NCBI RefSeq assembly: GCF_002934605.1
Contig: NZ_PTJC01000006.1
Coordinates: 682,001-746,000, forward strand
Direction of reading: 5' to 3'
DNA: 64,000 nucleotides
Origin: Neolewinella xylanilytica
Lineage (GTDB): Bacteria; Bacteroidota; Bacteroidia; Chitinophagales; Saprospiraceae
Under the pieces are notes generated by a model. It was not told the DNA's origin. It saw only the letters and a program-made list of their open reading frames with translations, and did not search any database. Shown piece after piece: positions 8,022-17,182 of this stretch (position 1 is the stretch's first letter; each line of letters begins with the position of its first letter). The translations under genes and the position numbers were made by a program.

Positions 8022-9388
8022 GCGTTGTCCTTTTGTTGGCGGGCGTGCCAGTCCTTGAAGCTCTCCTCCGGAGATTCGGGGAGTTCCCGGCTTTTTCCCC
8101 AGGCGTTGAAGCGGTTGTAAACCGCCATTCGCGGAGCCAGTTTAAGTGCTACCCGCGCCGCTTTTCCCATGAAGTTGTAAAGGCCGTTGTGGCGGAGCGC
8201 CTTGCCCGCACCGAGAAGGGGTAGCCGCTTGGCGTTTGTTAAATGACCTTCCTCGCTCACGACCTGCCGCCACTTATAGAGCTGGTCGTGGATGTCGATC
8301 TTGACCGGGCAAACATCGGAGCAGCTCCCGCAGAGGGTGGAGGCAAACGCGAGATCGCCGTGCTTTTTCAGGTCGATGCCGGGCGAGAGAATACTTCCGA
8401 TCGGTCCGGGAATGGTGTGGTCGTAGCTGTGGCCACCGCTGCGGCGGTAGATCGGGCAGGTGTTCATACAGGCCCCGCAGCGGATGCACTTGAGGCTGTT
8501 CCGGAAATCCTCCCGACCCAGCTGCCGGGTACGTCCGTTATCGACGATCACCACGTGCATCTCCCCGCCGGGCTTGGGGCGGTGGTGGTGGCTGGTGTAG
8601 ATGGTGATGGGTTGGCCGGTCGCGCTCCGCCCAAGCAGGCGCGTAAACACCCCGAGGTGCTCCGCCCGGGGGATGATTTTCTCGATGCCCATGCAATGGA
8701 TCTGTACCGGGGCGAGGTGTACGCCCATGTCTGCGTTCCCTTCGTTGGTGCAGACGACGATGCCCCCGGTATCGGCGATCGCGAAGTTGACGCCGGTGAT
8801 CGCCGCCTTCGCCGCTAAAAACTTTTCTCGGAGGTGCTGGCGGGCCGCTTCGGTCAGGTACTGCGGGTCGCTGGCTCCCTCATCGGTTCCCAGTTGCTCG
8901 TGAAAGAGCGCGCCGATTTCCTCTTTTTTCAGGTGGATCGCGGGCATCACGATGTGGCTGGGCGGCTCCTTTTTTAGCTGGATGATGCGCTCGCCCAGAT
9001 CGGTGTCGACCACTTTTACCCCCCGCCCGGCGAGATACTCGTTGAGGTGGCATTCCTCGGTCAGCATCGACTTCGATTTGACAATGCGGTCGACCCCGTG
9101 CTTTTCGAGGACACCGTGCACGATAGCGTTGTGTTCCGCCGCATCCCGGGCCCAGTGCACGATGACCCCGTTGGCCCGAGCCTTTTCCTCGAACTGTTCC
9201 AGGTAGGCGTCGAGGTTGCCGAGAACATTGTCCTTAATGTCCGAACCTAGCTGCCGGAGAGCCTCCCATTCCGGTATGCCGGCAATACTTCCGTCGCGTT
9301 TGGAACGGACGTGCCAGAGCGACTGGTCGTGCCAGTCGGTTCGGTCTTCGTCGAGCAAGAATTCGGCGGCGCGTTTGGCGTGGGACAT
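8018..9388 (-). CDS. lutB: Lactate utilization protein B, iron-sulfur protein
   Basis: A 456-residue LutB/YkgF-type protein: an N-terminal LUD domain (about residues 60-290) followed by a ferredoxin-like part with CIRCGACMNTCP near residue 300 and CGSCSDVCPVK near 355, which provide two 4Fe-4S clusters, then a C-terminal tail. It should work with LutC in electron transfer during lactate oxidation. The minus strand carries TACCTTAC 4 nt before the ATG, one base off the Bacteroidetes promoter consensus. It is the first gene of the lutBC pair; its usual partner lutA is not in the neighbourhood. Confidence 0.9.
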   Translation of the reverse strand: MSHAKRAAEFLLDEDRTDWHDQSLWHVRSKRDGSIAGIPEWEALRQLGSDIKDNVLGNLDAYLEQFEEKARANGVIVHWARDAAEHNAIVHGVLEKHGVDRIVKSKSMLTEECHLNEYLAGRGVKVVDTDLGERIIQLKKEPPSHIVMPAIHLKKEEIGALFHEQLGTDEGASDPQYLTEAARQHLREKFLAAKAAITGVNFAIADTGGIVVCTNEGNADMGVHLAPVQIHCMGIEKIIPRAEHLGVFTRLLGRSATGQPITIYTSHHHRPKPGGEMHVVIVDNGRTRQLGREDFRNSLKCIRCGACMNTCPIYRRSGGHSYDHTIPGPIGSILSPGIDLKKHGDLAFASTLCGSCSDVCPVKIDIHDQLYKWRQVVSEEGHLTNAKRLPLLGAGKALRHNGLYNFMGKAARVALKLAPRMAVYNRFNAWGKSRELPESPEESFKDWHARQQKDNA

Positions 9389-9457
9389 GACCGTAAGGTA
9401 CGGCTCCTCGCCATCCCTTCCATCCGGTACTGTGGGGTGGGGCCGACACCATGCAAG

Positions 9458-9489
9458 GAAGCCCGGTATCCTGCTGGATACCGGGCTTC
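9458..9489 (-). terminator. Hairpin downstream of rplS
   Basis: Arms GAAGCCCGGTATCC (9458-9471) and GGATACCGGGCTTC (9476-9489) give a perfect 14-bp stem with a 4-nt loop, 26 bp past the rplS stop. The T run is weak, so termination strength is uncertain. Confidence 0.65.
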
Positions 9490-9514
9490 GATAATTCTTC
9501 GGGAAAAACCCGGA

Positions 9515-9862
9515 TTACATGCGACGCTCCTTGATGCGGGCTTTCTTGCCGACGCGGTCGCGCAGGTAGAACAGGCGGCTACGCCGAACCTTGCCCTTCT
9601 TGACGATGGTGATTGCATCGATGCTCGGGGAGGATAGCGGGAAAATCCGCTCTACGCCAACGCCGTTGGATACTTTGCGGACGGTGAAGGTCTTGGTGAG
9701 CCCTTCGCCTTTGATCTGGATAACATCGCCGCGAAATTGCTGAATACGCGACTTTTCTCCCTCCGTAATGAGGTAGTCCACGATGATGGTATCCCCGGCG
9801 CGGAACTGGGGAAATTCTTTCTGCTTACTTACTTGTTCGTGTACGAAGGAGATGGCGTCCAT
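9515..9862 (-). CDS. rplS: 50S ribosomal protein L19
   Basis: A 115-residue ribosomal protein located at the 30S-50S interface. Family blocks visible are [39 protein letters not shown], and the basic end KARIKERRM. An in-frame ATG at 9994 would add 44 residues unlike L19; the ATG at 9862 gives the standard length. A good Bacteroidetes promoter lies just upstream on the minus strand. It is monocistronic here, apart from the usual trmD/rimM neighbours found in many other phyla. Confidence 0.96.
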   Translation of the reverse strand: MDAISFVHEQVSKQKEFPQFRAGDTIIVDYLITEGEKSRIQQFRGDVIQIKGEGLTKTFTVRKVSNGVGVERIFPLSSPSIDAITIVKKGKVRRSRLFYLRDRVGKKARIKERRM

Positions 9863-9897
9863 GGCTGCAATTAATTTTGACCGCTCGTAGCGGCCCG

Positions 9898-9929
9898 CAA
9901 AGGTAGTGTTTATTCTTTCAATCACCAAA
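9898..9929 (-). promoter_or_regulatory. Bacteroidetes-type promoter of rplS
   Basis: On the minus strand TTTG (9929-9926) is followed after 20 nt by TACCTTTG (9905-9898). This matches the -33 TTTG / -7 TAnnTTTG pattern of the Bacteroidetes primary sigma factor. The rplS ATG is 35 nt further on. Confidence 0.65.
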
Positions 9930-10107
9930 CCGTTCCCGGGGTTCTTGCCGCAGTAATTTCTCTGCGACCCGGAAATGACGGGGCTCCGGCCCACATGTTA
10001 AAGCAGCGGAAGCGGCCCGTCAGGTGGGTACGGTCTAAACCTACTACTTTAACGGTACCTTACTTAACCTATACCCGTACCGAACGTTTTTACGTTTACT
10101 TAGCACT

Positions 10108-10509
10108 ATGCTTATGAAATCTGTTCTCTTCATCATCGCCGTTTCGCTTTCGCCTTTTCTGGTGACCGCCACGGCCAGTGCCCAGTCGTTGGGGGAAATC
10201 ACCCGGGCCCTCGGTGCCGGTGACACCCGTTCCCTGGCCGCCGCGATGGACACCGAGGTCGAATTGAGCCTGCTCGAAGAAGAAAATCTCTACTCCCGCG
10301 ATCAGGCCGTCCAGAAGCTATCGGCCTTTTTCGCCGCCCACTCGCCTTCCGGCTTCAGCCAGGTCCACCAGGGCTCTTCCAAAGCAGACGACGCCGAATA
10401 CTGTATCGGCAATCTAGCCACCGCCGACGGTTCCTACCGCGTATACATCTACATCGCCAAGAAAGGTGACCGGATGGTACTGCAGGAATTACGCTTCGAC
10501 CGCGAGTAA
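10108..10509 (+). CDS. DUF4783 family exported protein
   Basis: 133 residues with a clear signal peptide (hydrophobic core around residues 6-20, likely cleavage after ASA near residue 25) and a mature part of about 105 residues matching the small, cystatin/NTF2-like DUF4783 family of Bacteroidota. The role is unknown; it is probably periplasmic. Its last 21 bp overlap the end of the convergent GT9 gene. Confidence 0.75.
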   Translation: MLMKSVLFIIAVSLSPFLVTATASAQSLGEITRALGAGDTRSLAAAMDTEVELSLLEEENLYSRDQAVQKLSAFFAAHSPSGFSQVHQGSSKADDAEYCIGNLATADGSYRVYIYIAKKGDRMVLQELRFDRE

Positions 10510-11490
10510 TACCGACCGTACGATCGCCTCGAGCTTTTGCTCCCGCATGCAGCTGAAGTGCCCCTGCGGGCAAGCCGCATAACCGATTTTCGAGCAGGGC
10601 CGGCAGGGTAGCCCCCGTACCTCCGCAACGACGGCAGGTTCCTCTCCCGGTAGGTAGGGGTACATACCCAGTTCCGGAACGGTATTTCCCCACACGCTGA
10701 CGATGGGCCGCCGAAAGGCCGCCGCGACGTGCATCAGGCCCGTATCGTGGGTAACCACCACGGCGGCTTGACGCACTAGGTCGGCAGAGCCGTTCAGGGA
10801 ATACTTACCGCAGGCATTGATGGCGTTCGGACACTTGGCGGCGATCCGGTCGCCGAGGGCGGCTTCCTCCGGTCCGCCCAGCAAGACCACCGGCCGGTCG
10901 ATCCGCGCACAGATGTCCCCCATTTGCCATTCTTCCAGGCGTTTGGTGGCGTGGGCCGCGCCGATTACGAAGGCCACGTAGTTCCGGGCCGGGGGCGCTA
11001 CGGCCTCTTCCGGAGCGATGAAGTAGTCCAATCCCCGCCCGTCGTTTGTTACGCCCAGTACCCGCGCCGCCGCCAGGTAACGGTCCACGATATGTGCCGC
11101 GGGCATCCGGTCGATGCGAAAGCGCGTCAGGAGAAATTTGCGAAAATTGACCTTATCGAAGGTTGCCGTACGGGGTGGACGGCGGCCGGCGAGTAGCTGC
11201 CCCCAGTTCAGCCGCTGTTTGAGTTCGAGCGTTCGCAGGTTGCCGTGAAGGTCGATTACATGGGTGAAATCCCCGGCAACCAACTCGGCGGCAATCTCCG
11301 CTATGTTTTTATCGATGGTCCACAGTCGGTCGATGTACGGATTGTGGCGTACCGTCGCGGCAAAGGACCGTTTCGTCAGGAAATGGACCTCGGCTCCGGT
11401 CTGTTGCTTCACGCAGCGAATCACCGGACTGGTCAGGACAATGTCCCCGATCGAGGAAAAACGGACAATGAGCACTTTGGGGGTAGCCAC
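10489..11490 (-). CDS. Glycosyltransferase family 9 (heptosyltransferase-like)
   Basis: A 333-residue GT9 protein, probably adding a sugar to the lipopolysaccharide core at the cytoplasmic face of the inner membrane. The N-terminus VLIVRFSSIGDIVLTSPVIR is typical, as are HVIDLHGNLRT and the nucleotide-sugar site VVTHDTGLMHVAAA. Near the C-terminus CRPCSKIGYAACPQGHFSC is the usual Cys-rich tail. The start is GTG at 11490; TACCTTTG (11502-11495 on the minus strand) ends 4 nt before it, implying a leaderless transcript. The 3' end overlaps the convergent DUF4783 gene. Confidence 0.88.
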   Translation of the reverse strand: MATPKVLIVRFSSIGDIVLTSPVIRCVKQQTGAEVHFLTKRSFAATVRHNPYIDRLWTIDKNIAEIAAELVAGDFTHVIDLHGNLRTLELKQRLNWGQLLAGRRPPRTATFDKVNFRKFLLTRFRIDRMPAAHIVDRYLAAARVLGVTNDGRGLDYFIAPEEAVAPPARNYVAFVIGAAHATKRLEEWQMGDICARIDRPVVLLGGPEEAALGDRIAAKCPNAINACGKYSLNGSADLVRQAAVVVTHDTGLMHVAAAFRRPIVSVWGNTVPELGMYPYLPGEEPAVVAEVRGLPCRPCSKIGYAACPQGHFSCMREQKLEAIVRSVLLAVEA

Positions 11491-11504
11491 GCGGCAAAGG
11501 TAGC

Positions 11505-12143
11505 CTAGCCGAGCGCCTTGTACAATTGCTCGTCGACGTGGGTGACGTGGAGCGTATGCATTGATTCGAAATCTACCTCTTCCAATTCCTGGAGGCTTGC
11601 CAGCACCTGTACTTGCCCCAGCTTTTCGATGATCCGGGCGGATTCCGGATTATCCCCACCGCTGAAAATGACGCCCGCGCATTCGATGTTTCTCTTGCGC
11701 AGTACCTCCAGGCTAAGGAGCGTGTGGTTGATGCTGCCCAGATAGTGCCGCGAAACCAAGATCACCGGCAAGTTCAGGTGGGCAGCCAGGTCGATCATGC
11801 ACGCTTGCTCGTTCAGGGGCACCAGCAATCCGCCGGCACCTTCCACCAGCAAGGGGCGCTCGGTGGAGGGAAGGGTGAAATCGGTAAGGTGGATTTCCAC
11901 GCCATCCACGCGGGCGGCGTAGTGCGGACTGGCGGGCGTACGCAGCCGGTAGCGCTCCGGGTGGTAGCGGTCGGCGGGCATACCCGTCCAGCTCCGCACC
12001 CGGTCCGTATCCCCGAAATCGAGGTCGCCGGCCTGCACGGGCTTCCAGTAGTCGGCGTCCAGGGCCAGTTGCAAAAAGGCGCTGGCCACCGTTTTGCCTA
12101 CCTCCGTACCAATGCCGCTGACGAAGAATCCTTTCTTGCTCAT
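11505..12143 (-). CDS. bioD: Dethiobiotin synthetase
   Basis: ATP- and CO2-dependent ring closure of 7,8-diaminopelargonate to dethiobiotin. The 212-residue protein has the P-loop GTEVGKT (residues 12-18) and the VEGAGGLLVPL block. A longer in-frame reading up to 12557 lies inside hemH in another frame; the ATG at 12143 overlaps the hemH stop by 4 bp, so the pair is translationally coupled. No other biotin gene is in view. Confidence 0.92.
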   Translation of the reverse strand: MSKKGFFVSGIGTEVGKTVASAFLQLALDADYWKPVQAGDLDFGDTDRVRSWTGMPADRYHPERYRLRTPASPHYAARVDGVEIHLTDFTLPSTERPLLVEGAGGLLVPLNEQACMIDLAAHLNLPVILVSRHYLGSINHTLLSLEVLRKRNIECAGVIFSGGDNPESARIIEKLGQVQVLASLQELEEVDFESMHTLHVTHVDEQLYKALG

Positions 12144-13222
12144 GCTACCGCTTCCCGGGTTTCGGAACGGATCATGCTCACCAGGGCGGCCACCCACCGG
12201 GGATCGTCGTTGAGGCTGGGCACCAGGTCGATCCGCTCTCCGCCCCACTTCACGAATTCTTCCTGGTACTCTACGCCGATCTCGATGGTCGTCTCCAGGC
12301 AGTCGGCTACGAAAGCGGGACTGAAACAAAGGATCTTTTTCGCGCCCCGCTCTTTCGCCCACTCCTCCAGCACGTCGATGGTGTAGGGCTTCGCCCAGTC
12401 GTCGAAGCCGAGCCGGCTCTGGAAGCTGGTGGTGTAGCGGTCGGGGTCCAGGTTGAGTTCCGTGGCGATGGCCCGGGTGGTAGCGTGGCACTGGGCGCTG
12501 TAGCAGAACTGATTGACGCGGGAGATGGAGTTGCAGCATCCGTCGACGACGTAGCAATGGTTGCAGTCGTCCGCCTTTTTCAGCTGCCGCTGGGGCAGAC
12601 CGTGGTAGCTGAATACGATGTGATCGTACTGGTCGAGGTTGCCAACGTCGCGGGCGTTGTCGGCGAATACCTGGATAAGTTCCGGCTGCTCGTAGTAGCT
12701 GTTGACCAGCTGGACGGGCGGAATGGTCTGCCGCTTGGCCAGCAGGCGCATGACCTCCTGGTGGACGCTGCCGGTGGTGGCGCTGGCGTACTGGGGGAAG
12801 AGCGGGAAAACCAGTATGCCGGATACCTGCTCCGCCAGCAGCTCGTCGAGGGCGACCTCGATGCTCGGGCTCTGGTAGCGCATCGCCAGCTTTACGGAGT
12901 AGTCCTCACCCAGGGCGGCGGCTACTTTTTCCGTTACCACTTTGCCGTAGTATTTGAGCGGGCTGCCGTTTTCCGTCCATAACTCCTGGTACAGCTTGGT
13001 CGAACCGCCGGCCTTGAAGGGATTGACAATGCCCGAGCGGACGGGAGCGATGATGCCCCGGACCAACAGTTGCTGGGCCAAGCCGGGAAGATTATCGATC
13101 ACCCGGGGGTCGGTGAGGAACTGGCCCAGGTAGCGATTAACGGCCGCTGGGGTGGGGGCGTCCGGCGTGCCGAGGTTGACGAGCATTACGCCCTGTTTTC
13201 CGTAGTGCGACTGTAGGGGCAT
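12140..13222 (-). CDS. hemH: Ferrochelatase with cysteine cluster
   Basis: Inserts Fe2+ into protoporphyrin IX as the last step of protoheme synthesis. The 360-residue chain shows VLVFPLFPQYASATTG and SYHGLP with the metal-site His207; VADCLET carries the conserved acid region. Between residues 220 and 245 there are six cysteines (220, 223, 229, 230, 240, 245), a pattern that could hold an iron-sulfur cluster as in some other ferrochelatases; this is inference. A TACCTTAT promoter-like element lies about 12 nt before the ATG. bioD follows with a 4-bp overlap. Confidence 0.93.
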   Translation of the reverse strand: MPLQSHYGKQGVMLVNLGTPDAPTPAAVNRYLGQFLTDPRVIDNLPGLAQQLLVRGIIAPVRSGIVNPFKAGGSTKLYQELWTENGSPLKYYGKVVTEKVAAALGEDYSVKLAMRYQSPSIEVALDELLAEQVSGILVFPLFPQYASATTGSVHQEVMRLLAKRQTIPPVQLVNSYYEQPELIQVFADNARDVGNLDQYDHIVFSYHGLPQRQLKKADDCNHCYVVDGCCNSISRVNQFCYSAQCHATTRAIATELNLDPDRYTTSFQSRLGFDDWAKPYTIDVLEEWAKERGAKKILCFSPAFVADCLETTIEIGVEYQEEFVKWGGERIDLVPSLNDDPRWVAALVSMIRSETREAVA

Positions 13223-13290
13223 GAAAAGCGATTAATAAGGTATGCAGAACTAACCCCGGAGCCGTCGTTCGGTTGTATCCTTTAAAAACC

Positions 13291-14061
13291 ATGCCGGACT
13301 CATCGAGCGTACGCAACTGGCGGATCGCGCTGTTGCTGACCTTTCTCCTCGTACCCATCGCCAATTACCTGCCGATCCTGCTGGACGTCTCCCAGGATCG
13401 CTTCACGAACGGCACCGATACCCGCGTCGACGCGGCCGGTTACGCCTTCAGCATCTGGGGAGTCATCTTCACCGGCATGATTTTATTCGCCGCCTTCCAG
13501 TTTCGGGCCGGCGCTCCCCCGGCCGCGCTGTTACGGGCCTACCGTTTTCTCGTGCTGGCGGGCTGGGCGAGCATCGCCTTCGTGCCCATCAGCCTGGGCA
13601 GCAATTATCTCTGGGGCGCCTTCGATCTGCTCTGGCACCTGGTGGCGCTGCTCGGGGCGTATACGGCGCTGCGGGAGCACGGGCGTTCGGTCGGTAGGCC
13701 GGCGTATGCGTGGACCTACTTCGCGCCGTCACTCTACCTGGGCTGGATCTCGGCGGCGACCGTCATTTCCCTCACCCTGGCGCTTCAGCAACTCGGCGTC
13801 AGCTTTTCAGCGGATACGGAAATCCTCATCGCCACGCTCTTAGTGGTCATCCTGACGGGGCTGGGGCTCTATCTGACCTCCCGAGCCGACGGTTTCTACG
13901 GCCTCACCGTTGCCTGGGCGCTGGTGGCCATCGCGGTAAAGCAGCAGGACGCTTCGCTTATTCTTTGGGCGGCGAGCGCGGGTGCAACGATTGTCGCGGG
14001 ACTGGCGCTGTACCGGCTGGTTAGCGCTCGCCGGTTCTTTTATGCTTTTTCGCCCGGGTAG
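13291..14061 (+). CDS. TspO/MBR-like integral membrane protein
   Basis: 256 residues from ATG 13291 (an upstream TTG at 13273 is possible). About seven hydrophobic helices are visible. YAFSIWGVIFTGMILF is like the FxxWxxIY segments of the large tryptophan-rich sensory proteins related to TspO. The gene is divergent from hemH, and TspO proteins bind porphyrins, so a link with heme metabolism is plausible but unproven. Assignment is by resemblance of one segment and topology only. Confidence 0.6.
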   Translation: MPDSSSVRNWRIALLLTFLLVPIANYLPILLDVSQDRFTNGTDTRVDAAGYAFSIWGVIFTGMILFAAFQFRAGAPPAALLRAYRFLVLAGWASIAFVPISLGSNYLWGAFDLLWHLVALLGAYTALREHGRSVGRPAYAWTYFAPSLYLGWISAATVISLTLALQQLGVSFSADTEILIATLLVVILTGLGLYLTSRADGFYGLTVAWALVAIAVKQQDASLILWAASAGATIVAGLALYRLVSARRFFYAFSPG

Positions 14062-14109
14062 AGGGGTGTGCGGAAGCAGCATCCAGTCCAATTGATCGTT
14101 TACCGGGGC

Positions 14110-14658
14110 ATGATGTACCGTCTGTTTTATGTTGCCCTCATCGCACTCGGTTGTGCGGCCTGCTGCAACGAGGAGCTAATTTTTCAGGATGAGGTAGAAG
14201 TTACTGTCCTGGAAATTGTACCCGGGGAGTCGTATTTGCCGGGTTCCGTGGCGGATACCCTTCGCGGACCTTTTCAGTACCGGGCGATTGGAATTTATCA
14301 CGGTTATGCTACCGCTGTACCTACCGTCCGGCCCGGCCAGCTCCTGATGGGCTTCAGTTGCGATGAGCAGTACGACCGTGCTTTTGACGCTGAAACCGTG
14401 AGCTTGTCGCTGGACCATCCCATATCCTTGCGCGGGGTCACCGTGTTGGCGGGAGAAAACCTGCTGCCAAGCCTGGAGCAATTTTCCTTTCAGGACATCC
14501 AGGTGTATACGTCATCTACCGGTCTGGAAATCATATTCCTGGAAGGTTTTTTTGCCTCAGCCGACATTGCTCCGGGTGATTACACCTTCACCCTGGCGGG
14601 GATGTTAGATGACGGAACGCTAATTTCGGAGACTACGCAAGTTTACCTGGACTTCTAG
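14110..14658 (+). CDS. Predicted lipoprotein of unknown function
   Basis: 182 residues from MMYRLFYV; a GTG at 14068 is in frame but would bury the signal peptide. A hydrophobic signal leads to the lipobox IALGC, so Cys is the likely lipidated residue. The mature part is acidic and beta-rich by eye. I do not recognise a family. It lies 48 bp after the TspO-like gene and 79 bp before lpxK. Confidence 0.6.
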   Translation: MMYRLFYVALIALGCAACCNEELIFQDEVEVTVLEIVPGESYLPGSVADTLRGPFQYRAIGIYHGYATAVPTVRPGQLLMGFSCDEQYDRAFDAETVSLSLDHPISLRGVTVLAGENLLPSLEQFSFQDIQVYTSSTGLEIIFLEGFFASADIAPGDYTFTLAGMLDDGTLISETTQVYLDF

Positions 14659-14737
14659 CCCCGGCCTTCCCACCGGCTAGCCGATTCGCAGCTTTCGCTC
14701 CGGTTTCATTGCGCTTAACTACCGTACTATTGTACCG

Positions 14738-15805
14738 ATGGTCCAGTCAACCCTTGCCAAACTGCTGTTGTCGCCGGTGTCCCTGCTGTACGGGGCGGGC
14801 GTAGGTTTTCGCAACTGGGCGTACCGCCGGGGCATTCTGCGGGGCATCACTTTTTCGGTGCCGGTCATCAGCGTGGGCAACCTTTCTGTGGGCGGGGCGG
14901 GGAAAACGCCGCACATCGAATACCTGATCCGCCTGCTCGATCCTTACCTGCAGATCGCGACCCTGAGCCGGGGCTACCGCCGCAAGACGCGGGGGTTCTT
15001 GGTGGTACGACCGGAAATGACCGTGGAAGAGGTCGGCGACGAGCCGCTACAGTACGCCCGCAAGTTTCCCGAGGTGATGGTCACCGTGGCGGAGGAGCGC
15101 GCCTTTGCTATTCCGGAGATCGTGGGGCGGCGGCCGGACACCCAGCTCGTGCTCCTCGACGATGCTTTTCAGCACCGGGCCGTCCAGCCGGGGCTTAATA
15201 TTTTACTTACCCAGTACGAGTTGCCGTTTACCCGCGACTACCTGCTGCCGAGCGGCCGGCTTCGGGAATGGCGCAGCGGTTACGAACGGGCGGATATCAT
15301 CGTGGTGAGTAAGTGTCCGGCCTCCCTGGAGCGGTCGGAAGCCGATGCGCTGGTGGCCGAAATCGCCCCGCTGGAGCACCAACGGGTGTTTTTCAGCTAT
15401 TATGACTATGCCACGCCCTATTACCTGCTGGATCCGCGCTACCGCCTGCGGATGGAAGAAGGAATCGACGTACTGCTCATCTCCGCGATCGCCAATACGG
15501 ACTACCTGCTCCAGCACCTGCGCTCCGTCGCCCGAACCGTCAGCAGCCTGGAATATGCGGACCACCACTACTTCTCCGGCAGTGATATGGGGAACCTGAA
15601 GCGTCGCTTCGACGAGCTCAAAGGGCGGCACCGGGCGATCATCACGACCGAAAAGGATGCCACCCGGCTGCAGGTTCACCGGGAGTTTATCGCGGCGGAG
15701 CAACTGCCCGTTTTCGTGCTGCCGGCGGAAGTGAGCTTTCACTTCGAGGGGGGGGCGGGATTCGATGAACTGGTGCGGGAATACCTGTTGAATTTCCGGT
15801 CCTGA
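14738..15805 (+). CDS. lpxK: Tetraacyldisaccharide 4'-kinase
   Basis: Phosphorylates the 4' position of the lipid A disaccharide at the inner membrane. The 355-residue protein begins with a short hydrophobic anchor, then SVGNLSVGGAGKTPH containing the P-loop (about residues 47-61), RGYRRKTRG, and LLDDAFQHRA with catalytic acids. TACTATTG ends 5 nt before the ATG, one mismatch from the Bacteroidetes -7 element. Lipid A synthesis fits with the following acyltransferase gene. Confidence 0.93.
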   Translation: MVQSTLAKLLLSPVSLLYGAGVGFRNWAYRRGILRGITFSVPVISVGNLSVGGAGKTPHIEYLIRLLDPYLQIATLSRGYRRKTRGFLVVRPEMTVEEVGDEPLQYARKFPEVMVTVAEERAFAIPEIVGRRPDTQLVLLDDAFQHRAVQPGLNILLTQYELPFTRDYLLPSGRLREWRSGYERADIIVVSKCPASLERSEADALVAEIAPLEHQRVFFSYYDYATPYYLLDPRYRLRMEEGIDVLLISAIANTDYLLQHLRSVARTVSSLEYADHHYFSGSDMGNLKRRFDELKGRHRAIITTEKDATRLQVHREFIAAEQLPVFVLPAEVSFHFEGGAGFDELVREYLLNFRS

Positions 15806-15868
15806 GGGGTAGGGCGGAGGGGCCGCGCGGGATTATGCCTACTTTGCGGGCTTATTGATCAACTTCCT

Positions 15869-17179
15869 ATGTCGAAGCCGTTTTTCTGGGTACTGCACTT
15901 TATGAGCCGGTGGATGCTGCGAATTTTCTATCCCTCGATGGAAACGGAAGGGGTAGCCTACGCCAACCATCCCGGCCCGACGCTGCTGTGTGGCAACCAC
16001 CCGAACACCCTGGCCGACCCGCTGATGGCGGGTATCCACCTCGATCACCAGACCTATTTCCTGGCCAACGCCGGCCTGTGGATGAACCCGGCGATGGCCT
16101 TCGTCATCGATCCCTTCTGCATTCCCGTAGCCCGACCGAAGGACAAGGAGGCCGGCGCCGACAAGGGCGGTAAGGACGAAGTGTTCAACCGCACTTTTCA
16201 GGCCTTGGAGACCGGAAAGATCATGTACATCGCCCCGGAAGCCTACTCCGAACTGGAGCGGAAACTCCGCAAGATCAAGGCGGGGGCCGCGAGTCTGGCC
16301 CTGGAGGGGGAGGCCCGCAACGACTGGAAGCTCGGGGTGACCCTACAACCGGTGGGCGTCAACTACGAAAGTCCGACCACCTGCTTCAGCCGCGCCTTCG
16401 TGCGGTACGGCGAGCCGATCCACGCCGCGGAGTGGCGGGAGCAGTACGAGAAGAGCCCCATGCGGGCCGTGCGCGGACTCACGAACCTGCTCAGCGACCG
16501 GATGCAGGATTTGCTGATCCACACGAAGGACAAAACCGAGGAACGCTGCCTGCGGCGGATCGATCGCAGCGTACAGAACGACAAGCCGATGCCGGTCAGC
16601 GGCCACCACTACCGCACCAAGAACATCCTGACCTGGCTGCGCTCCCTCCCGGAGGCGGAAAGGGAGGAACTCTGCGGTATTACCGGGAAGTACGACAACT
16701 TGCTGCGGGAGTCGGGGCAGTTGGACCTGGAATTCAGTACGCATCCCCGCCGAAAACTGTCCGTCGGGCTGCTGCTAGCCCTTCCACTGTTTCTGTACGG
16801 CTGGTTGAACCATCTTCCCTGGTTACTCCTGATTCGCGGGATCTGGAACGCGCTTGGCATCGACCGGGGCTATAAGGCTACTTTTCAGACCCTGGCTTCC
16901 TGGTTCCTGTTGCCGCTGCTCTACCTGGTGCAGACCCTCGTTTTCAACTGGGTGTTTCCGGAAGCGATGGGCTGGTTGTACCTGCTCAGCCTGCCGGTAT
17001 CCGGGTTGTTTGCCCTGCGGTATTGGGTAACGTACCGGGCGTTCTGGGCGGGCCGTTTCAGTGGGTCGAGCCGGCATGATTCGGAATTGCGGGATTTACG
17101 ACATCGGATGCTGGCCCGATTGCCCCATTTCGAGGCTGCCGTTCCGCATACTGCCGAGCCGGCCACCCGTATTAGTTAG
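15869..17179 (+). CDS. PlsC-like glycerolipid acyltransferase with C-terminal membrane domain
   Basis: 436 residues. The N-terminal acyltransferase domain shows NHPNTLADP, an H-x5-D version of the usual H-x4-D catalytic box as in the Gat/GPAT-like branch, and IAPEAYSE where most members have a PEG(T/S) box. The C-terminal third has about four hydrophobic helices. It probably acylates glycerol-3-phosphate or a lysolipid; the substrate is not certain. The antiporter gene follows after 3 bp, so the two may be co-transcribed. Confidence 0.8.
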   Translation: MSKPFFWVLHFMSRWMLRIFYPSMETEGVAYANHPGPTLLCGNHPNTLADPLMAGIHLDHQTYFLANAGLWMNPAMAFVIDPFCIPVARPKDKEAGADKGGKDEVFNRTFQALETGKIMYIAPEAYSELERKLRKIKAGAASLALEGEARNDWKLGVTLQPVGVNYESPTTCFSRAFVRYGEPIHAAEWREQYEKSPMRAVRGLTNLLSDRMQDLLIHTKDKTEERCLRRIDRSVQNDKPMPVSGHHYRTKNILTWLRSLPEAEREELCGITGKYDNLLRESGQLDLEFSTHPRRKLSVGLLLALPLFLYGWLNHLPWLLLIRGIWNALGIDRGYKATFQTLASWFLLPLLYLVQTLVFNWVFPEAMGWLYLLSLPVSGLFALRYWVTYRAFWAGRFSGSSRHDSELRDLRHRMLARLPHFEAAVPHTAEPATRIS

Positions 17180-17182
17180 TCC

